Below are positions 56,636 through 64,000 of a DNA stretch of 64,000 nt, one piece after another. Each line of letters begins with the position of its first letter. Positions within the stretch are counted from its first letter, which is position 1. The DNA is from Malaya genurostris (taxonomy: Eukaryota; Arthropoda; Insecta; Diptera; Culicidae). Both the position numbers and the translations under genes were made by a program. The notes beneath the pieces are model-generated. The model made no database searches. It had not been told where the DNA came from and was given only the letters and a program-made list of their open reading frames with translations. The stretch spans positions 128,218,405 to 128,282,404 of the forward strand of contig NC_080572.1 in NCBI RefSeq assembly GCF_030247185.1, read 5' to 3'.

Positions 56636-59517
56636 TCTATATATATAAAAATGCAGAGATCATTCTTTGTAATCGCATCACGTAAGAACGGATGGACGGA
56701 TTGAGATGCTTTTTTTTTGTTTGATCAGTTTTTACCCCCACCGGGTTCGTACATCAAAAAAATTAGGAAAACTTACCGGAAAAGTGGGAAAAACCAATAA
56801 AGTTATTTTGTATGGACAATGGAATTTTCCACTGAAAAAGTCGCCAATGATTGCTAGATCATTGATAGGTGTTTGGCGCATAACGAGTTGCATAAGTGTT
56901 TGGCTGTCGAAGAAAGGAATACTAGATCGTTGAAAGAATCTTTTGGCGCGCAACGAGTAGATTTGGGTGGAGATTTTACATGCATGATTGATTCGTCATT
57001 TGGAAACACGTGCTTATCGTGGGTATCAAAATCATTACTTGCCAAATGACTGTTTTAGCTATACCGTAAACAGAAGCACAAGTTCTAATGTCATTTACCA
57101 GTAGATGTAGTTAGATGACGATTATGTTGGCCATCGTGGGCGTGAGTTGAACAAATAAAATTATGTAACGATTTTTTTACGTATCAATGATAGGATTCTG
57201 CTGTTGAAATAATGAGTTCAGATGAAAATATATGTTCCTTGCATTTAGCATGCTGAAGTTTGTTCAGCCGATTCGGGTGAGTTTTCAAGAGTGGTTTACT
57301 TCAAAACGGATGGTATTCATGACATTTGTAAGGTGCTTAAGTCAAATCATTTCATTTTCCGAACTTCCGGATTATTTGACGAATTACCATATGGGAATCG
57401 TGAATATCATATCTGAAGGAGAAATCGTGGCATGTAAGAACCATTAGTTGTGAGATCTGCTGTTTTATACATTGGCTTTAACGATAAGAAGAATACTGGT
57501 ATAATCACTCCTCATGTTCACTCCGCTAGAACAGAATATTGATTCTCAGGACTGAATACTAAGAAAAACGATGTGGTGGCTCGACGAATGAGAGACCTTT
57601 TGATACAATTCTTGAACGAATCCAGCGTTCATGTCAAAGTTAATGGACACAATATTTAATAAAACGGGTAATTTGAACTTTCGAATGTCCAAGTATTTTT
57701 CATTTTATCGCTAATTCGTTAATCGAAAATTGATCCTGTCATTATCCTGCTACGAACATTCATCAAACACGACTAAATCACTATCACTAGCGGTGAAGCA
57801 AGTTATGGACAACCGTTTAAAATTAATTTATTACTTTCGATAATCCCTAAGGATTTGCTATTAAATTTTCAAACGTCTTCAGTACAAATAAGTCTTAACA
57901 TTCAATGACAAACAACCATCCCCGAGGGCTGCTTTTGGAAAGTATTGTGGGGTCAATTTAAAGTATTTATCTTGGTCATCTCTTTTTCATCCATCTGTTA
58001 ATTTGTTTATTTGTTTATTTAGGAGCAAGGGAAAAGCCTGCTGGAGCTGAGATTTTGGTTCTCCTTCTCCAGCCGGCATAAAACCTTCTCATCTTTTGTA
58101 TCAACAGATAACATTTGACCAAATGATACATAACGAAATCTTTAGTTACCCTTATTTAAACTACAAAGCTAACTAACAACTATTCATATCGTCTAATTAT
58201 GTAAATAAAACTAGCGGGAAAAGATTCGGAGATAACGGGTTTTAATGGTGTTACGAGATAAATTGAAATCAAATTCATCAGAGCAAGTATTGCGTATACG
58301 CGGCACATACTCGAAAACGGTTCATTGAAGCCATAGTTAGTTCTAGCACTAGGAATTCTGAGAAAGGGATTAAACCGCAAATTACGCCGAAGAATGTCAA
58401 AACTTAGCTGTTGTAGGAGATCTGCACTATCAATTCGACACTGGATGTGGTCCGCGACGAAAACAGCTTTTTGTGTATCACGGCGGACAGATAGCAAATC
58501 GAAGTGTATGAGCCTACAACGAGCTTTCGTAGCTTGGAAGATTAAATGGATCTCTCCAGGGCAGGCGACGCAAAGCAAAACGAATGAACTTGCGCTGAAC
58601 AGTTTCAATGCGCAGCTTATCAGTTTGGTAATATGGTGCCCAGACAACAACAGCACATACTCCAGTGTAGAACGAACTAGAGCGCAATATAACGATTTCA
58701 GGCAGTATATGTTATTGAAATTTTTTGAGATGCGAAAGATGAATCCTAGCATCTTTAATGCTTTAGAGATTCTATGTGAGCTTTGAAACTAAGTTTTGAA
58801 TCCAATAACACTCCTAGATCCTTATTTGATGTCTCCCGTTTTAGTACAGCTTGCGAAATAGTGTAATCATACATGATCGTGGTTCGTTTACGAGAGAAGG
58901 AGATAACGAAACATTTGAAGGCGTTTATAACCATTCTGTTGACGTTGCACCAGTTAAAAAATACATCCAACTGCAAGACTGCAAGAAGTTTGAGTCTTTC
59001 AGATATTTGATGAGATGAAACAGCTTGAAATCGTAGGCGAATGATAGCTTCATGCATTGCATGCGAAATTTAGATCATTTAGATATAGCAGAAATATGAA
59101 TAGTCCTAGATGGCTTCCAGATGAGGAATGCCAGAGCTCACGATGAATGATGGAGTAACGCAGTCGCCAATTTTCACGGTCATACTACGACCAGTCAGAT
59201 ATGATTCAATCAATCCATCATCCCACATGTCAAATCTTTAGTTTGAGAGAGATATACAATCTCTGTTCAATACACTGACTCGAAGGATGGATGAGATGGC
59301 AATTGGTGCATTTGTTTAGTTTTTGCGTAACAAAAGCATTGAACATATCCACAATAATTCATGATGTTGGATATGAATTTGTCGTAATTCGTTTATTGTA
59401 AGCCAAGTAATCAGTAAAATAATGGAAAGAAACATTAACGTTTGACAACTCTGCTGTCCGAAAACACAAATTTAAAAAAATAATTTCAGGCGAGACGAAG
59501 TTCGACGGGCCAGCTAG
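56636..59517 (+). mobile_element. Helitron-like element inserted in an (AAAT)n array
   Basis: It starts TCTATATATATAAAAATG and ends 'gacgggccagctag' (CTAG at 59514-59517). The base before is A and the base after is T, so the array reads on uninterrupted once the element is removed. The 18-nt start is identical to that of the dimer at 40099-44992, though the interiors differ. It contains a nested LINE fragment (58010-59240) and no Rep/helicase. The subterminal hairpin is not convincing. Confidence 0.65.
58010..59240 (-). pseudogene. LINE 3' fragment nested in the Helitron-like element
   Basis: Minus-strand reading gives ESYLTGRSM-like sequence near 59200, then FFNWCNVNRMVINAFKC (59057-58755), then MLGFIFRISKNFNNIYCLKS (58752-58180) and a 3'UTR ending 'gcttttcccttgctcctaaa' at 58020. 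Family as 5538-7872. Frameshifts and a deletion around the catalytic box disable it. A possible 9-bp duplication 'atttgttta' (58001 and 59310) is tentative. Confidence 0.8.
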
Positions 59518-59566
<49 letters not shown>

Positions 59567-59665
59567 AAATAAATAAATAAATAAATCAATAAATAAACAA
59601 ATAAAAAAATAATTAAATAAAAAAATAAATAATAAATAAATAAATAAAAAAGGTCGAAAAGGTCA
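59518..59665. repeat. (AAAT)n array, right half
   Basis: Continuation of 56508-56635 with more interruptions toward the right end. Confidence 0.93.
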
Positions 59666-60024
59666 TTTAGTTAGTTAGGGGAACGCAAATAAGTTTTGCC
59701 ACAAGGCCTATTAATACGTAAAAGCGGCACTGGTAAGTAGCAATAATTTAATCAAACCTTCAAATGTTTCACATTTTTAAGATACTGATATATGAATATG
59801 TCGTATTTTTGCTGATTTGTTTATAAACTTTTTAGATAAGCCATCTTCGACAAACACAGTGTTGCGCAAAAGAATCTTAGACATTTTGTTCTCCGGTTAC
59901 ACTAGAACCAAACAAGAGAGGGAGAAACCGAACACGGCATCGGGAAGTAGAAAAATGAAGACTTATTTTCGTCTAGTATTTTAATTTGTACATTTCGCAT
60001 TCAGCTCATCAGTGCGTCGGCAGT

Positions 60025-60357
60025 TTATGTTGAACTACTAACGCCACCTAACGGTTCAACATAAACCGCTGAGCAAACGTAGTATTTACTATTTGCAAAT
60101 GACTGAATGACTTCGTCTAATAGTTTTCCATCATAGAGCACTGGAGTGTCGCTCGCCGCGTTTTTATTTACAACTCGTTTCTGAAGAATCAGTCGTACGT
60201 TACAACTATTCGTGAGTTTAAAAAACATTTTAAAATAAAGGAGGGGCTTCTCAATAACATGTAACGGATTCGTCTCGGCAGAACAACGACAATTTTGCTT
60301 ACTTACCATCATAATGTCGCTTAGAGAAATCTCACCACTGCGTAGCATTTTGAGCAT
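60025..60357 (-). other. Unrecognised 110-codon open frame
   Basis: A minus-strand frame with mixed composition (starts MLKMLRSGEISLSDIMM, contains PVLYDGKLLDEVIQSFANS). Its amino-acid use is less biased than random AT-rich frames here, but no family, splice structure or neighbour supports it. It could be an old TE or exon fragment. Confidence 0.25.
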
Positions 60358-60974
60358 CTTGTTCGCGCTCCATAATTCGCCGGTTTCAACTGCTGAGTGA
60401 TAACGATCTTATACGGATGAATCGACAAAAAATTAAGCTATTCAAAATCAACCTCTAAAGCAAAAACGCAAGCGCATTTTGGTACGCTGGGATAGAGAGA
60501 AATAATCGCTTACACAAAAAATTTGATATCTCCGTTAATAGTGAATCGATTAAATAGTCTGTGGCTTGTTGGATAGGTATTATTATGAGGTATCTAAGTT
60601 TTGAAACTTGTTTTGTTTATATGGTAGTTGTGACATATATTGGCTTGAAACTTAGTGGTGTGATAATACCTTTCTCTTGTCATGTTTTAATGAGACTGTT
60701 CACTCATTAAAACATATTGTTCTCTAAAGGATAATATCTGACACGAATTGGGGCTGATGTTGAATACAAATTCATTCAGATTGTTCCGGTTAGTTAAAAA
60801 AGCGTGACTTAACGTTTACATGGTTTGTTCAACATTTAAGAAACTAAAAGTATCAGACACAATACATTTGAACTTTGATTACTTTCAGAAGAAAAAGTGC
60901 GAGTAAAAAAACACATTTTGTCGGTTACGTCACTTATGCCTTTATATCCCCGGATCCTGATGTGACATCTAATT

Positions 60975-61350
60975 GATCTTCGAACTTAGTTCACAGCCCA
61001 ATAGTAGCTTTCTAGCAAACCTAAGCTTGTAGAAATCGGTTCAACCGTTTGATAAAATCAGTTCTGCTATCTACGAGAAAATTGAGCGTATAGATTAAAA
61101 GTGCGGTTTGTTAGTTACGTCACTTCTACGATCATATCTCCAGAACCGGAAATGTCAGCCACTTGATTTTCAAACTTGATCCACAATCCAATTGTAGCTT
61201 TCATACGAGCCTAAGCTTGGTGGAATCGGTTAAGACATCTTCAAGAAAATTAAACGTATAGATAAAAAAATGCGGTTGTTCGGTTACGTCACTTCGTACT
61301 TATCGATCTACAGCTTGATCTTCGAACTTGATTCACAATTCAATAGTTTC
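60975..61350. repeat. Tandem units of about 185 bp
   Basis: 'gatcttcgaactt..cacaNcccaatagtagctttc', 'cctaagcttg..gaatcggtt', 'gagaaaattgagcgtatag' and 'ggttacgtcactt' recur with a spacing of about 185 bp (two complete units and a partial third). The first 94 bases of the window belong to the same family ('caaatagtagctttta', 'gagaaaattgaacgg'). Confidence 0.7.
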
Positions 61351-63740
61351 TTATATGTACAATTCTTGTTTGTCTGGAATTCATTCGTATAATATTAATT
61401 ACAATGGTTTTAAGGTCATTTACCGTTGCGGGTTCTTGGTTTTAAAAATTTAGTAACGTTTGTAAAGCACAAGTCCTTTTCTGTTACTATGGTGCAGCTG
61501 GACGCTGTGAAAGGCCTGATACGTTTGCGAATCAATAGAATGCAAACAAAATTCCTACGTTTCCTTTATGCTTGAAAGTTACTCCCGTCGCACCTCAAAT
61601 ACATCACATCAGCGTAGGCAGCGGCAGCACTATGCTATGAAATTCAATACTTTTCAATAGGCTCTTTGTGAGCAGATTTCGCTGTTGTATTTTTCGCATG
61701 TTTCGCAGTCAAATTGAATGCATTAATTAACTTTACCATTGCTTATTAATTCATCAGAACAGATAGAATTTCTGTCCAAGACGGGATTGTGTGTTCGTTA
61801 TTCATAATACAGTCTCAAGTGCTGTCGGCAAAATATCCTAATGAAACTCTACTGGTATGCCTCATATGTGTCGCTTTTGCGCTCAAGAAAGCTGGAAATC
61901 CTGAGTTTAAAAAACATCGCCCTTAAACTCATATGCAGCTTACGACCCGACCGTGCACAAAAGGTAATAAAACATCTAAGATTAACCCACTTTTTATCGC
62001 TGAAATTATGCTAATATTTTTGCACCAAGTGAAGTTTCCTTCCAACCCTTGTGAGGTGGTTTCTGACCAGAGCTAAACTTAGTTAATCAGAGGGTAGAGC
62101 CTACGCAAGAGTTGAAGTACATCTCTGGTAGAAAACAGAACAGGAAAAACTAGAAGCGCGCAAAAATAACTCACAATCCAGTATTAACATAATTGAAAAC
62201 AAAAACTTCATACCTCGGCATAGTGGATAATGAGAGAAAGAAGTGTCGCGTGAACTCAGTATTTTGCAGAGAACACATACAGCTTTTTCAGACGATGGTG
62301 TGCGTTAGTGGTTGACATTGGAATGCATCACGGTTATTTCTCGAGTTGGAAGTGATCCTCAGCACATTAACTTGACCATACTTGTTTTTCAATTTACATT
62401 ATTCTATAAGATTACCAAGAAAATAAATTTTCTAGACCTTTTGCTCGCGAAGCTTGTTGTTTGGATTGTTCTTAAATTTAATGTTTGGTTGAGCTCTTTG
62501 GTTTATACCTTATTTTTGACTTTACAAAATATATTGGCAACCATTTCAAATCCCTGTGAACAACATCTACAACCCTTTTATGCTCATGTTAGAAGAAACA
62601 TAATTTGATCTTCTTTTGAACGAAAGCGACAGAAAGAACAATACTTACATATCGACTTTGGAAAACCCTAGGAATTCATTATAAAGTCATAGCATGAAAG
62701 GGTTAAAATTGTTGAAGAATGGATCCTTCATGATGTCAAGCTTCCCCCGCTCAGTCTGCTGAGCCAGTAAAAATGTCCCCTTTCTCTAGGTTACAGAAAT
62801 AGCTGCAACGGTTTATCGTATGCAAAAGTTAGTACTCTTATTAGTATGAGTGAGCTGAAACAAATATGCCATTACCACGTACTGATAGTGCGAACCAACA
62901 CGAACAAGAATTAGCGAAACGACGACATCATCCATTCGTTCGCTGCAGCAAGCACCCACTACTATTCGCATGAGGAAAACCGAATGGTGTTGATCCTTCA
63001 GAATCCTTGATGCACAATCATAACGGGGTGATGGAAATTGAAGACTTGCACAGTGCATCCCTGCAAACTAGCCGCTTGAAAACGTGGGTACCTATTGCTC
63101 GATCGTTGAAAGAATTACGTTCGTTGCAACTGGGATGTACTGTGGCAATTATCAAGAGGTGCCAGAGCATAAATCATCGTTGCAAGTACAGGTGTGTTCC
63201 GTTTTTATCACGTTTGCCTTTGTTTCGCGTTTACCACTCTGGCGCCTCATTCATGCCCTTGCCCTTGTCCTGTTACGGCTGCTGCACGCGACACAAAGAT
63301 ACATGGTGCGGTGCTCTTTTAGATGAATACTGGAAAAATATTATTAAGCGCGAATTTCGTTGTTGATTGTGCTACTGCTAGTGAAAAGCTTCAACGTAGA
63401 TGCAGAGTAAATGAGGAAATGATGATCATTTTCGAGACGTTTTCATTGGTACCCCTCGAGTTGTCTGCCAGCAAATACAAAGTTGTGGAATTTCGTATGA
63501 TATAAACAAAATGTATATATTACCCCATTTTATCCGTTTTTGGAGATTATATTCATATATAAGATACTCAATTGTACACTTAAGTCTTTTTTTGTGTGGA
63601 TTATAATACTAATCGTGCTATATTTCAAACCCATCCGGATTTTTTATGCATATTTTCAAAGCTTTGTGGTTTATACCCTTTTCTATATATAAAAAATAGG
63701 TAAGATGGAATTCGTTCAAACTTAGGATACATTATGTACG
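61351..63740. other. No confident feature
   Basis: Short frames only (for example 62312-62608, 63007-63366). The stretch 62900-63480 is less AT-rich than its surroundings, but no domain or splice pattern was recognised. Confidence 0.4.
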
Positions 63741-63759
63741 AGTTTTATATAGGGGAGAG

Positions 63760-63842
63760 TCGGAAGCCTCGGGGCACTCGTGTTTTATCAAAGCCTCGGG
63801 CCACTCGTGTTTTATCAAAGATCGGGGCACTCGTGTTTTAAC
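63760..63842. repeat. Short minisatellite 'cggggcactcgtgtttta'
   Basis: Three tandem units of about 27-30 bp, the core 'ggcactcgtgttttatcaaag' split only by one or two changes. The remainder to 64000 is AT-rich without features. Confidence 0.85.
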
Positions 63843-64000
63843 TTCAATCCAAATTTCATAAAAAAATTGTTTATGCGACGGTAATGCAAATTTTTGGTTT
63901 CTTGATTTTTTATTTTCTTTTTCAATTTATTTTTTTTTTCGAGGTAATATCATGTCATTGTTATTCTAAGACACCTTGCATCAACAAAAACTTTTAAAAA

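Noticed and set aside
62312..63505. Several 60-119 codon frames near the right end
   Set aside because: Short, overlapping on different frames and strands, no domains or splice signals that link them.

Overview
The window is eukaryotic, AT-rich and almost entirely repeat-derived. The best fit is a culicine (Aedes-like) mosquito. This rests on tRNA-derived SINEs of the Feilai type, mosquito-style I-, Jockey- and CR1/Jockey-like non-LTR retrotransposons, BEL/Pao and Ty3/gypsy elements, an irritans-type mariner, Helitron-like units, and a widespread minisatellite with 'CAGAGATGG' and 'TTCCGGTTCCGG' phrases. No bacterial features (operons, Shine-Dalgarno sites) are present, and most open frames are fragments of transposable elements (TEs).

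Layout. 0-16.3 kb is a patchwork: a 3'-less I-type LINE, a (TTATA)n array, minisatellite units, an (AT)n array, a SINE with a 13-bp target-site duplication (TSD), a CR1/Jockey-like LINE with an open reverse transcriptase frame, a foldback element, a Jockey-type ORF1/endonuclease remnant, an LTR-like repeat carrying a MITE, a degraded gag-like ORF1 and a palindromic MITE. 16.33-32.91 kb is one Ty3/gypsy element on the minus strand with both LTRs, a tRNA-Lys-type primer site, a polypurine tract and a 4-bp TSD. It has since been hit by a hAT-type element (itself carrying a smaller hAT MITE), a full-length two-ORF I-group LINE with a 12-bp TSD, and a TIR MITE in gag. 34.5-39.5 kb holds a second SINE, an internally deleted BEL/Pao element and an LTR-like repeat split by an internally deleted mariner. 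40.1-45.0 kb is a head-to-tail dimer of a Helitron-like element inside a (TTATA)n array. 45.2-47.5 kb is more LINE and repeat debris.

48-52.7 kb is the only stretch that looks like host gene territory. It holds a start-codon exon (50136-50484) encoding the octapeptide-like SPFAIQELLGLS segment typical of Vsx (visual system homeobox) proteins, with a good splice donor, a possible 120-nt second exon, and a TATA/Inr pair 1.1 kb upstream. The homeobox itself is not recognisable here, so the gene probably continues beyond 64 kb. The rest of the window would then be a long first or second intron containing an unusual mariner-like 'snapback' element with 178-bp inverted repeats, minisatellite units, a TA-flanked MITE, and a Helitron-like element inserted exactly between the two halves of an (AAAT)n LINE tail.

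All positions were read by eye. Family names rest on motifs, termini and TSDs, not on database searches.
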